Origin: Paenibacillus durus ATCC 35681
Lineage (GTDB): Bacteria > Bacillota > Bacilli > Paenibacillales > Paenibacillaceae
DNA: 64,000 bases
Direction: 5' to 3'
NCBI RefSeq assembly: GCF_000993825.1
Contig: NZ_CP011114.1
Coordinates: 1,240,001 to 1,304,000, forward strand
Position 1 is the stretch's first letter; every line of letters begins with the position of its first letter. Below the pieces are notes generated by a model. That model saw nothing but the letters and a program-made list of their open reading frames with translations. It had not been told where the DNA came from and made no database searches. The position numbers and the translations under genes were made by a program. Below, piece after piece: positions 23,997-32,502 of the stretch.

Positions 23997-24071
23997 GGCT
24001 GGTATGATTGATTACTAATTAAGACATGATGTATTATAGAAATATCAAATTCAAAATAAAGGAGATTGCTC

Positions 24072-24494
24072 ATGGCTGTCGACGCATATTTGAATTTTAA
24101 TGGTAATTGTCGTGAAGCGGTAGAGTTTTACGCACAGGTCTTTGGAACGGAAGAACCTAAATTAATGACTTTTGGGGAAGTGCCGCCCAACCCGGAATAT
24201 CCGCTTCCGGAGGAAGCGAAAAACTTGATCATGCACACCCGGCTTAATATTTTTGGAAGCAATGTGATGTTTTCTGATACTTTTCCCGGCATGCCTTTTA
24301 CGGTGGGCAACAATATTAGCCTTGCCATTGTGACCGACGACAAGGACGCCTTGCAATCCGCGTTTGACAAACTTAAAGAGGGCGGTAAAGTGGGCATGGA
24401 GCTTCAAGAGACCTTTTGGAGCAAAGCTTACGGAAGTTTGTCGGACAAGTTCGGCGTAGAGTGGCAGTTCAACCTTGGAACAGGAGAATTATGA
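24072..24494 (+). CDS. VOC family protein (PhnB-like)
   Basis: A 140-residue vicinal-oxygen-chelate fold protein beginning MAVDAYLNFNGNCREAVEFYAQVFG, the N-terminus of the PhnB/3-demethylubiquinone-like subgroup. Members are often annotated as glyoxalase- or resistance-like; function here is unknown. AAGGAG lies 8 nt before ATG 24072. The gene and about 70 nt upstream are duplicated as a broken copy at 13787-14130. Confidence 0.86.
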   Translation: MAVDAYLNFNGNCREAVEFYAQVFGTEEPKLMTFGEVPPNPEYPLPEEAKNLIMHTRLNIFGSNVMFSDTFPGMPFTVGNNISLAIVTDDKDALQSAFDKLKEGGKVGMELQETFWSKAYGSLSDKFGVEWQFNLGTGEL

Positions 24495-24586
24495 CGGGAT
24501 GTCAATGCAACAGGAGCCGTGCGCTGACACGACGCCTTTGCAGGTAGCCGCATTTAAAGCCGGCGGATTTTGAAATATCAGTCAGG

Positions 24587-24632
24587 AAATAGACCGTAAA
24601 CCTTTACGAGAGGGCGGTCTATTTCTGTTTGG
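24587..24632 (+). terminator. Intrinsic terminator after the VOC gene
   Basis: AAATAGACCG (24587-24596) and CGGTCTATTT (24615-24624) form a 10-bp perfect stem followed by a T-rich tail. Confidence 0.78.
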
Positions 24633-24670
24633 AGGCAAGTCATTCAGGTAAGCAGGAGGGGGATTTTCAT

Positions 24671-25540
24671 ATGGCTGATTTTGAGTGGTACAGAAGCTTT
24701 TGTACGATATATAAGCACAACTCTGTGTCGGAAGCCGCGAAAGCGCGGATCATGACGCAACCGGCAATGAGCCAGCACTTAGCTTCTTTGGAAGCCGAGG
24801 TCGGTGAAAGTTTATTCGTCAGGACTTCGAGAAAAATAATTCCAACGGAACGGGGGAAGGCGTTATATTCACAGTTGGCTCCGCTGATCGAGTCTCTGGA
24901 GGAGGCCACGATGAGTTTCAAATCGGCTTCTTTACCTACGCTTACGGTCATCAAGATAGGAGCCGCACACGAGTTTTACACCGAAAAAATACTCCCCCGG
25001 CTGCATACATACAATATGAGCACCATCACCAATTTGGGAACGGCCGATCAATTGCTGGAACTGCTGAAAGAGGATAAATTGGATCTCATCATTACGTCAA
25101 AAAGGTATCAAGCGCCGGGCATTGAGTATCAGAAGCTGATGGATGAAGAATTTGTTATCGTTGCTCCCAGCGATTGTGAAATACCGGTCACAGACGACCT
25201 GAAGTCATTGGAACAGTGGCTCTCTTCGCAAAATTGGATAAGCTATGGGCTGGATTTACCGATGATACGGAGAATTTGGAGAGAGCATTTTAAAAAGCGT
25301 CCTCAGATCAGACCGATCCATATCATTCCTGATTTACATCTAATTCTGAAGGCTATCGAAAACAGTCCGTGTCTAAGCGTTATCCCTACATATCTATTAA
25401 GAAATTCGGCAAATGAAAAAACGAAAGTCATTTATGAGGATTTAAGAGTGAAGAATGAGCTGTTTTTCGCCTATAAGCTGAAGCATAAACATCTGCCGCA
25501 AGTCCATGAGATGATGACGCTCATACGTGAAGATGTATAA
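24671..25540 (+). CDS. LysR family transcriptional regulator
   Basis: A 289-residue LysR-type regulator: N-terminal HTH (NSVSEAAKARIMTQPAMSQHLASLEAEVGESLFVRTSRKIIPTERG) and a periplasmic-binding-like effector domain. ATG 24671 follows AGGAGGGGGA; an upstream in-frame ATG at 24629 has no such site. It lies 99 nt before a DJ-1/PfpI gene on the same strand, which is its most likely target or operon partner. The effector is unknown. Confidence 0.87.
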   Translation: MADFEWYRSFCTIYKHNSVSEAAKARIMTQPAMSQHLASLEAEVGESLFVRTSRKIIPTERGKALYSQLAPLIESLEEATMSFKSASLPTLTVIKIGAAHEFYTEKILPRLHTYNMSTITNLGTADQLLELLKEDKLDLIITSKRYQAPGIEYQKLMDEEFVIVAPSDCEIPVTDDLKSLEQWLSSQNWISYGLDLPMIRRIWREHFKKRPQIRPIHIIPDLHLILKAIENSPCLSVIPTYLLRNSANEKTKVIYEDLRVKNELFFAYKLKHKHLPQVHEMMTLIREDV

Positions 25541-25639
25541 AAATATTTATGGATAATCTGAAATTTCATAATTTGTTTTATATCTAATTCGGGCTTAATA
25601 TAAAGAAAGCAACAAAATAATAAATTGGAGGCAATACAA

Positions 25640-26299
25640 ATGGCAAAAAAAGTGTTGATCGTTGTAACTAACCATACGGAAGTTCATGAAGGCAAATCGA
25701 CCGGGATTTGGCTGTCTGAATTTGCCGAAGCCCATATTGAATTTACGAAAAAAGGCTATGAGCTGTTGGTGGCTAGCCCGCTTGGAGGAAAAGCTCCAGT
25801 CGATCCAGGCAGTGTAGATGCCAACACCCCGCAAGAAATTTTGGACGCGGAAAAATATCTGGAAAATACGAAAAAGCTTGATGAAGTATCTGCTGAAGGC
25901 TTCGATGCTATTTTCTTGCCGGGCGGTCACGGAACGATGTACGATCTTCCTGATAATGCTACCCTGCAGAAACTGCTGCGTGATTTCTACGAAGGGAACA
26001 AGATTGTAGCTGCCGTATGCCACGGCCCGGCAGGGCTGGTTGGCGCTACCTTGTCGAACGGTCAACCGCTTGTGGCTGGCAAACGTGTCAGCGCCTTTAC
26101 CGACCGGGAAGAGGCGCAAACAACGCTGGATCAACATCTTCCTTTCCTGCTGGAAAGCAAGATTCGCGATTTGGGCGCGATCTATGTAGCCGCCCCGAAC
26201 TGGACTTCTCATTATGAGGTGGACGGCAACCTGATTACAGGCCAGAATCCGCAGTCAACGCTCGCTGTAACCAAAGCAGTAATTGAAAAATTGGGCTAA
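25640..26299 (+). CDS. DJ-1/PfpI family protein (class I glutamine amidotransferase-like, Hsp31-like)
   Basis: A 219-residue DJ-1 superfamily protein. The nucleophile elbow AAVCHGPAGLV holds the reactive Cys, FLPGGHGTMYDLPDN is the family oxyanion region, and the N-terminal TNHTEVHEGKSTGIWLSEFAEAHIEF is the pattern of Hsp31-like members, which often act as glutathione-independent glyoxalases or deglycases. Start ATG 25640 follows TTGGAGG. An intrinsic terminator follows. A role in methylglyoxal detoxification is inferred from the family. Confidence 0.87.
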   Translation: MAKKVLIVVTNHTEVHEGKSTGIWLSEFAEAHIEFTKKGYELLVASPLGGKAPVDPGSVDANTPQEILDAEKYLENTKKLDEVSAEGFDAIFLPGGHGTMYDLPDNATLQKLLRDFYEGNKIVAAVCHGPAGLVGATLSNGQPLVAGKRVSAFTDREEAQTTLDQHLPFLLESKIRDLGAIYVAAPNWTSHYEVDGNLITGQNPQSTLAVTKAVIEKLG

Positions 26300-26329
26300 T
26301 CCCTTACAGACGGCATAATAACGCTTTTT

Positions 26330-26373
26330 ACAACCCTGGTTTCGTTTTTAGACGAGCCAGGGTTGTTTTTTAT
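26330..26373 (+). terminator. Strong intrinsic terminator
   Basis: ACAACCCTGG (26330-26339) and CCAGGGTTGT (26357-26366) form a 10-bp stem followed by a T run. Confidence 0.88.
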
Positions 26374-26388
26374 TTGAAAAAAAGAGGG

Positions 26389-26446
26389 TTGACAAACGAT
26401 AGACCTGAAACTATTATAGTTACAGGTAATCAAAATTGTTACAGGT
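26389..26446 (+). promoter_or_regulatory. Promoter with repeated operator half-sites
   Basis: TTGACA (26389-26394) and TATTAT (26412-26417) are 17 nt apart. ACCTGAAAC (26403-26411) and GTTACAGGT (26419-26427) form a dyad over the -10 box, and GTTACAGGT recurs at 26438-26446. A repressor of unknown family probably binds here; none of the neighbouring regulators has this site at its own gene. Confidence 0.68.
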
Positions 26447-26476
26447 TAAATTTATGGAGAAGGAAGGTAAACAAAC

Positions 26477-27118
26477 ATGAAAATCGGAATTATTGGAGCA
26501 AGCGGAAAAGCGGGGGCGGCGATTGCCAAGGAAGCACTAAGTCGTAAACATGAGGTAACGGCGATTGTCAGAAACGCATCGAAAGTTGAAGGAAACCAAG
26601 CAGCTATTTTGGAGAAAGATATTTTTGATATAACCTCCAAGGACCTTCAGGGATTTGATGCCATTGTCAATGCGTTTGGGGCCGCTCCCGGGCAAGAGCA
26701 TCTGCATGTCGAAGCGGGGAGAGTATTGATAGAAGCGATTAAGGGAGCCCCGGGAACCCGATTAATCGTTGTCGGCGGAGCCGGAAGCTTGTTTGTGGAC
26801 GAAGCCCAAACGATACGTGCGATGGATACACCTCAATTTCCTAAGGAATACTTCGCAACAGCGTTCAATCAAGGCAAAAACCTTGAGGATCTTCGAAACT
26901 CGGACGGAATCCAGTGGACATTTGTCAGTCCAGCCGCGTTTTTCGACCCGGAGGGCAAACGAACCGGCGCTTATCAAAAAGGAAAAGATAACTTCATCGT
27001 CAACGCCAAAGGGGACAGCTATGTAAGTTATGCGGATTACGCTGTCGCGATCATCGATGAAATTGAACATCCGCAGCATATTAACGAACGATTCACTTTA
27101 GTTTCCGAAGCTGAATGA
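26477..27118 (+). CDS. NAD(P)-binding oxidoreductase (YwnB-like, NmrA superfamily)
   Basis: A 213-residue atypical SDR beginning MKIGIIGASGKAGAAIAKEA, with VVGGAGSLFVD and SPAAFFDPEGKRTG segments found in YwnB-like flavin reductase/NAD(P)H-binding proteins. GGAGAAGGAAGG precedes the ATG. It is a single gene between terminators, driven by a promoter with a dyad over the -10. Relatives are induced by electrophiles through Rrf2 or HxlR regulators, but no such regulator is in this window. Confidence 0.84.
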   Translation: MKIGIIGASGKAGAAIAKEALSRKHEVTAIVRNASKVEGNQAAILEKDIFDITSKDLQGFDAIVNAFGAAPGQEHLHVEAGRVLIEAIKGAPGTRLIVVGGAGSLFVDEAQTIRAMDTPQFPKEYFATAFNQGKNLEDLRNSDGIQWTFVSPAAFFDPEGKRTGAYQKGKDNFIVNAKGDSYVSYADYAVAIIDEIEHPQHINERFTLVSEAE

Positions 27119-27220
27119 ACCCGTATTTACCGATGCTACTACGGTAGCTCGAATTGCCTTCGACGACTGGAACGGCGTGAAATTCACGGATTATTTTTTC
27201 GCGACAGCCTGAGCAAACAA

Positions 27221-27252
27221 GGCGTGACCGTATATCGGCCACGTCTTTTTGC
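27221..27252 (+). terminator. Intrinsic terminator
   Basis: GGCGTGACCG (27221-27230) pairs through two G-T wobbles with CGGCCACGTC (27236-27245), followed by TTTTT. Confidence 0.7.
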
Positions 27253-27386
27253 TGTTTAAAGCCCCAAGGATTGACCTCAAGGAGCACAGCAGCACTGAGT
27301 TGAGATCCGCCAATAAAATGAATAAAATCATTTATGAATGGATTCATTTATTTTTCGGAGAATTCGAACGAGATGGAGGGATAGGA

Positions 27387-27989
27387 TTGACGGGTCGCAG
27401 AGAACGCAAAAAACAAGTGATTAGAGAACGCATTTTGGAGGAAGCGCGGAAGTTATTTTTCACCAGAAACTTTTCTATGGTATCGATGAGCGATGTTGCG
27501 GATGCTGCGGATATTGGCGTCGGAACGATTTACAACTATTTTTCATCCAAAACCGTTCTGCTGCTGACGCTGCTGAGGGAAGATATACAGCCAACAGAAC
27601 ATGGAGAGGAAGCTGTAACTCAGTACCAAAATATGAAGCCGGAAGAGGTTGCGTTGCGCATTGCTGAAGACGTGTTGGTACTCTTTGACCGGTATGGGAA
27701 ACCTTTTTGGAAGGAAGTGTTTGGGGCGGCGCTTGGTCCGGAGGGGCCTGACCTTCACATTATGGAAAGCTTCATTAACTATAACCCTGCTTTATACGCG
27801 GTCTTCATGCAGCTTTTGGAGGAAAGAGGCGAGAAGAGCGAGGACGCGAAAATGCTGGTTGAGTCCGTATATTGCATCATTATTGTTCATACGGTTACCC
27901 ACTTGTTCAAGGAGGAGTCCAACAGCTCTGATGTACTGTCGACTCTTCGGCGCAATCTCAAATTTATCCTTCGCCGGGTGGAGCCATGA
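27387..27989 (+). CDS. TetR family transcriptional regulator
   Basis: A 200-residue repressor with HTH MVSMSDVADAADIGVGTIYNYFSSKTVLLL. The open frame extends 46 codons upstream, but GGAGGG lies 6 nt before TTG 27387 and the TetR fold begins there (TGRRERKKQVIRERIL), so I use that start. Its stop overlaps the peptidase-like gene by 4 nt (ATGA), indicating an operon. Confidence 0.82.
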   Translation: MTGRRERKKQVIRERILEEARKLFFTRNFSMVSMSDVADAADIGVGTIYNYFSSKTVLLLTLLREDIQPTEHGEEAVTQYQNMKPEEVALRIAEDVLVLFDRYGKPFWKEVFGAALGPEGPDLHIMESFINYNPALYAVFMQLLEERGEKSEDAKMLVESVYCIIIVHTVTHLFKEESNSSDVLSTLRRNLKFILRRVEP

Positions 27990-29439
27990 GCATAGATTAT
28001 CGTATTTTTTCAGACAAACAGGAGATATGGGATTGGCAGCAGAAGCTCAACAGCTTCGGACCTAGATTTACCGGCAATTTGGCACATGAGAACCTTATTA
28101 ACTACTTTCAGCTGGAACTCGAGAAGCTCGGTCTGGAGGTACATCGGGATCGGCATACATTCAAGAAGTGGGAAGCCAAAAGCTGGGGGTTGTCTGTTGT
28201 GCAAGAGAATGGATGCTTCGAGGAAATTCCGGTTACTTTTTACTATCCCTATTCTGGAGAAACTCCGCCGGACGGTATTACGGGCGAATTGGTCTATTGT
28301 GGTAAAGGGTCGCGAAATTTGAAAAAAGCTGTGGGCAAGATTGCCGTCGTTGAAGTTTCCGTGCCCAAGCTGCCATCCAGACTGTTTTTTAAACAAAGGT
28401 CCCGTTATCCGAAAGGATCGGCTGTATTGCCCAGGACTTTTTATCATCCTTTATTTGGTTCCGTGCTGAATGGGCCAAAGCTTGAAGAGGCGGAGAAAGC
28501 AGGAGTGCTGGGAATGATATGTGTATGGAAAAATATTTCGGCTGAGAATGCCATGGGACAATATTTGCCTTTTACAACCGATCATAAACGATGTCCGGCA
28601 TTGTGGGTGGGACCTGGGGATGGAGAGGCATTAAAGCAATTAGCGATGAGAAAAGCGAAAGTTCGGCTAATCTTGCACGCAGAGGTTGATCATACAGCAA
28701 AGAGCGATACGATATACGCTGTCCTGCCTGGCATGAATCCTACCGAGACGATGATTGTAAATACCCATACGGACGGCCCAAACGCTTGTGAGGAAAATGG
28801 GGGGATTGCCCTGCTCGCCATGGCGAAATATTTTTCACAAATCCCTGCAGAGCAGCGGGGTCGAAGCATCGTGTTTGTGTTTGTAACCGGTCATTTTCAA
28901 ATCCCTCAATTTGGAATTCAGGGGCAGGCTACAACCCGATGGCTGAGGGACCATCCTGAGCTGTGGAATGGAGAAGGAACTAATAAGAAAGCAGTTGCTG
29001 GAATTACAATAGAACATCTTGGATGTACGGAATGGAAAGATGATGACAAGCATGCTAACTATATGTTTACACATGAGATTGACAATGAGTTAGTCTTTAC
29101 AGCGAATCAAGCCATGGACCGCATCTACCTGAATGCCGTACAAGGGCGGACAAAAGTCCGAACCATAACCTTGAAGCCCAGGGCAAATTTTATTTAGGAG
29201 AAGGCCAGCCCCTATACGAAGCGAACATTCCAACGATATCCCTTGTGCCGGGACCCGATTACCTTTGTGCGGCAGGAGACAACGGACATATGGAGAAAAT
29301 AGATGCAGACCTGATGTATGAGCAGATTGTAACTTTTACAAAGGTAGTAACCGCGATTGATTATGCAAAAACGGAGGAACTAGGAACAGTAGAGCCGTCA
29401 AGTTTCAGTTTATTGGGGTTGTTTGTGAAAGAGGAATGA
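27986..29439 (+). pseudogene. M28-like metallopeptidase with a -1 frameshift
   Basis: The first frame (27986-29197) encodes 403 residues of an M28-like peptidase with an inserted PA-type domain; MIVNTHTDGPNACEENGGIAL carries metal-ligand residues of the fold. It stops at TAG 29195-29197. The missing C-terminus (YLGEGQPLYEANIPTISLVPG and onward) continues in the -1 frame to TGA at 29437-29439. The switch point reads A-AAT-TTT in the zero frame, which matches the X-XXY-YYZ slippery pattern, so either a one-base deletion has broken the gene or programmed slippage restores it. A start within the second frame (ATG near 29245) has no ribosome-binding site. Translation is probably coupled to the upstream TetR gene. 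Confidence 0.78.
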
Positions 29440-29558
29440 TACGGACGAGTACCCTCGCTATATTGGTAAAACCTATAGCAATTATTCCTCTTATATATTA
29501 GACCAATAGTTGTTCTAGCCGTATGATGTATCTATTAAGCCTGAGGAGGAATGATACG

Positions 29559-30104
29559 GTGTCGATTTATGATTTTCAAGTCAACTCAATTAACGGTAAG
29601 CTGGTCGAATTGTCAGCCTATCGCGGAAAAGTTCTCCTTATTGTCAATACTGCAAGCAGATGCAGCTATTCTCGTCAATTCGCCGGTCTACAGAAGCTTT
29701 ACGAAAGTCACCGCGAGCAGGGATTCGAAATACTCGGTTTTCCTTGCAACCAATTCAACGAGAAAGAGCAGGGGAGCAACTCTGAAGTGCAACAATTTTG
29801 CGAGAGTAACTTTGGAGTGACGTTCCCGTTGTTTGAGAAAATAGAGGTTAGAGGGCTATCTGCTCATCCTATATTTCAATATCTGACACAGCAAGCACCA
29901 TTTTACGGTTTCGATACCCAGACTTCGGACGGCCTATGGATGCACAATTTTCTGCAGGAAAAGCATCCGGAAATATACGCCGGCGACGGGATCAAGTGGA
30001 ACTTCTCAAAATTTTTGATCGATCGTAACGGATATGTGAAAGCTAGATTCGAAACGACGACGGAACCGGTTGACTTAGAGCCAGTTATCGCATCACTGCT
30101 GTAA
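29559..30104 (+). CDS. Glutathione peroxidase family protein (BsaA-like, Cys type)
   Basis: A 181-residue thioredoxin-fold peroxidase. The catalytic region is NTASRCSYSRQFAGLQKLY with a Cys at the selenocysteine position, FPCNQF follows, and WNFSKFLIDRNG supplies the Trp/Asn. GTG 29559 is 9 nt after AGGAGG; an upstream in-frame ATG at 29523 lacks such a site. In Firmicutes these enzymes reduce hydroperoxides with thioredoxin rather than glutathione. It is monocistronic with its own terminator. Confidence 0.9.
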   Translation: MSIYDFQVNSINGKLVELSAYRGKVLLIVNTASRCSYSRQFAGLQKLYESHREQGFEILGFPCNQFNEKEQGSNSEVQQFCESNFGVTFPLFEKIEVRGLSAHPIFQYLTQQAPFYGFDTQTSDGLWMHNFLQEKHPEIYAGDGIKWNFSKFLIDRNGYVKARFETTTEPVDLEPVIASLL

Positions 30105-30154
30105 AAATAAAGGAAATCAAAGTAGTTCCGATTCCCTGAATAGATAATGCCATA

Positions 30155-30189
30155 AGCAGCCTAACTCATCCCGGTAGGCTGCTCTTTTT
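30155..30189 (+). terminator. Intrinsic terminator after the peroxidase gene
   Basis: AGCAGCCTA (30155-30163) and TAGGCTGCT (30175-30183) form a 9-bp stem followed by CTTTTTA. Confidence 0.82.
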
Positions 30190-30348
30190 ATCCCGTGCGT
30201 GGGCAGGTTGTCCGGCTTCGAGCGGTGGCTGGAAGTAGTAATAAGCGAAGTATAGCCAAATCCAGTCCGCCGGATCGAAGTATGGAAAAGGGAATTGAAC
30301 TGCAGCTATTTAGCGCTATATTACAGGCTTGGAAGGACGAGATTAGAA

Positions 30349-30903
30349 ATGCCCCTATATCTGATGCGTCATGGAGAGACAGATTGGAACAAGCAAGGGA
30401 GAATACAAGGGGTACAGGATATCGGTCTGAATGAACGCGGACTGGGCCAGATGCAGGAAATCTCCATACGGCTCAGGGAACGGATGAATGTTCATGCCGT
30501 TATTTCAAGCCCATTGCGAAGAGCCTATGAATCGGCCAATATGATGGCTTCCGTCTACGGACTTTCTGTTAAGGTTGACAGCCGGTTCGCAGAACGCTGC
30601 TTCGGTGAGCTGGAAGGCAAGACCCTGGGTGAGATCAGGTCTATTTTCCAAATAGCAGATCCAGAGCTGGTCCATTCCCCGGTCTATGGGGTCGAATCTA
30701 TGGAAGCGATGCAAGTGCGGGTGTGCGACGGAATTAGCAGTCTGGAGCCTTTAGCGGAAAGAAATGTACTGCTTGTAACCCACGGCAGCATCATTCGGAT
30801 GATTACCGGGCGAGCAGAAATCGTAGAGAACGGTGCTGTAATTGAATTCACGGATACACTGAAAAACAGACTTATAGACTTCTCTTTAAAACTCAAGTTA
30901 TAA
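30349..30903 (+). CDS. Histidine phosphatase family protein
   Basis: A 184-residue enzyme of the phosphoglycerate-mutase superfamily: LMRHGETDWN with the phosphorylated His, SSPLRRAYESANMMA, and VTHGSIIRMI with the second His. ATG 30349 follows GGAAGGA; upstream in-frame ATGs have no ribosome-binding site. It ends 40 nt before the cobalamin riboswitch, so it is upstream of, not inside, the cobalamin operon. It may nevertheless be an alpha-ribazole phosphatase paralogue, as a second family member is in the operon at 47221. Confidence 0.84.
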   Translation: MPLYLMRHGETDWNKQGRIQGVQDIGLNERGLGQMQEISIRLRERMNVHAVISSPLRRAYESANMMASVYGLSVKVDSRFAERCFGELEGKTLGEIRSIFQIADPELVHSPVYGVESMEAMQVRVCDGISSLEPLAERNVLLVTHGSIIRMITGRAEIVENGAVIEFTDTLKNRLIDFSLKLKL

Positions 30904-30944
30904 TAGACGTACTTTAAGCATATTTGTCTACAACAGCATATGAG

Positions 30945-31121
30945 AGAAAAGGTGAAACGCTGCGGCGTTTCTTAAAAGGGAAGAACGGTGAAAGTCCGTC
31001 GCGGTCCCGCCACTGTAAATGGAGAGCGAGCTTTAAGCCACTGTGTCAAATGGGAAGGCTTAAGCAACTTGGTCATCATGATCTCGTTTTGCGTCTGATC
31101 CATAAGTCAGGAGACCTGCCT
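30945..31121 (+). ncRNA. Cobalamin (AdoCbl) riboswitch
   Basis: Conserved core elements occur in the expected order: AAAAGGGAA (30974-30982), GGTGAAAGTCC (30987-30997), GCGGTCCCGCCACTGT (31001-31016), AAGCCACTG (around 31034), and the B12 box GTCAGGAGACCTGCC (31106-31120). It is followed by a T-rich stretch and, 70 nt on, an intrinsic terminator before cobT. High cobalamin should fold the aptamer and favour termination or sequester the leader, shutting down the 18-kb biosynthesis operon. Confidence 0.95.
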
Positions 31122-31189
31122 TTTTTCAACAGCACGACTGACCTACGAGGATAGGGAGGGGGAGAACGCTTGTATTCTGGCGATTAACG

Positions 31190-31228
31190 GCACTTCTACG
31201 CTCTTTTGTGTGTAGGAGTGCTTTTTTG
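31190..31228 (+). terminator. Riboswitch-controlled terminator
   Basis: GCACTTCTAC (31190-31199) and GTAGGAGTGC (31212-31221) form a 10-bp stem with T6 directly after. It lies between the B12 box and cobT, so it is the probable expression platform. Confidence 0.88.
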
Positions 31229-31273
31229 TTTCTCAATTCCTGTTACATAAGACTCTAAATAAAAGAGAGGATT

Positions 31274-32368
31274 GTGATTTTCTTGGAAAAATTATTGCAA
31301 GTAATCAATCGGATTGAGCGGCTCAATATTGTATCGATGCATCAAATGAGAAGACGGGTCAATAACCTGACCAAACCCTTGGGGAGTCTCGGCCAACTAG
31401 AGGAGATTGCTGTAAGGCTTGCCGGTATCACAGGCAGTGTGCAGCCCCGTGTGGAAAATAAAGCGATTATCGTGATGTGCGGCGATCATGGTGTCGTTCA
31501 GGAAGGCGTCAGCGCATTTCCGCAAGAAGTTACCGGGCTGATGATGGCGAATTTTATTCGTCAAAGCGCTGCTGTAAATGTGCTCGCACAGCGGGTGGGG
31601 GCGGAGGTTCACGTTGTCGATGTCGGGACGGTGCTGACAGACCTGCCGGAAGGTGTAATTCAGCGGAAAGTCCGCCCGGGAACGGCCAATATGGCCAAAG
31701 GACCGGCGATGACCAAGGAAGAAGCGGTTGCCGCGCTCCATGTTGGGATCGATACGGCTTACGAGCTTGCTGATAAAGGGATCGAAGTGATCGGTTTAGG
31801 GGAAATGGGTATCGGCAACACGACTCCGAGCAGCGCCATGACGGCAGTGTTCACTAACCATCCGGCGGAACAGATCACCGGAAAGGGATCGGGTATCAAC
31901 AACGAAGCGTTAGCCGCCAAAACGAAGGTGATTGAACGGGCGATACAGGTCAACCGGCCTAATCCGGGTGATGCTGTCGACGTGCTTGCCAAGGTAGGGG
32001 GACTCGAAATCGCCGGTCTGGCTGGTGTGATATTGGGAGCGGCGGCCCGCAGGGTTCCGGTGGTCATTGACGGGGTGATTACAGGGGCTGCGGCGCTGGC
32101 CGCCTGCCGGATTGAACCCCGCTGCCGGGATTACTTATTCGCTTCCCATTTGTCCGTTGAACCGGCACACCGCATCGTTCTTGATGAGCTGGGGCTGAAG
32201 CCTGTGCTGTATCTGGACATGCGCCTTGGAGAAGGGACAGGAGCCGCCTTGGCTCTGCCTGTAATCGAATCAGCCGTCCAATTGGTTTCGAAGATGGCCA
32301 CATTTGAAGATCTCGGCATTCCGAGCCCGGCTCCCGAAGAAGATGAATTCGGCCTGGCGGTTCAGTGA
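31274..32368 (+). CDS. cobT: Nicotinate-nucleotide:dimethylbenzimidazole phosphoribosyltransferase
   Basis: A 364-residue enzyme that makes alpha-ribazole phosphate from dimethylbenzimidazole and nicotinate mononucleotide, for the lower ligand of cobalamin. Family features are LTKPLGSLGQLEEIA, MCGDHGVVQEGVSAFPQEVT, GLGEMGIGNTTPSSA and the catalytic-glutamate segment RLGEGTGAALALPV. The start is uncertain between GTG 31274 and TTG 31283. It is the first gene after the riboswitch and terminator. Confidence 0.94.
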   Translation: MIFLEKLLQVINRIERLNIVSMHQMRRRVNNLTKPLGSLGQLEEIAVRLAGITGSVQPRVENKAIIVMCGDHGVVQEGVSAFPQEVTGLMMANFIRQSAAVNVLAQRVGAEVHVVDVGTVLTDLPEGVIQRKVRPGTANMAKGPAMTKEEAVAALHVGIDTAYELADKGIEVIGLGEMGIGNTTPSSAMTAVFTNHPAEQITGKGSGINNEALAAKTKVIERAIQVNRPNPGDAVDVLAKVGGLEIAGLAGVILGAAARRVPVVIDGVITGAAALAACRIEPRCRDYLFASHLSVEPAHRIVLDELGLKPVLYLDMRLGEGTGAALALPVIESAVQLVSKMATFEDLGIPSPAPEEDEFGLAVQ

Positions 32369-32374
32369 ACCGGC

Positions 32375-32468
32375 TCCGGGTGCAGCAGGATACTCAGGTT
32401 AAACCGATCCCGGGAAGGTGAGTCTACGAAACGGGCTTCCTCTAAGGAAAGCTGGGAGTTACCGGGAT
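32375..32468 (+). ncRNA. Structured leader between cobT and cbiH, unassigned
   Basis: The 134-nt gap has a core ATCCCGG (32407-32413) that can pair either with an upstream CCGGG (32376-32380) or with a downstream CCGGGAT (32462-32468). The second fold encloses a small CTTCC/GGAAG hairpin. No T run follows. It matches no riboswitch class I recognise and might be an RNA-stability or processing element inside the operon. Confidence 0.3.
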
Positions 32469-32502
32469 AGGATAGTCGTTTTATATAGAGGAGGCAGCAC
32501 GA

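Noticed and set aside
29245..29439. A separate small gene after the M28-like peptidase
   Set aside because: Its peptide is the expected C-terminus of the peptidase in the -1 frame and the ATG has no ribosome-binding site.
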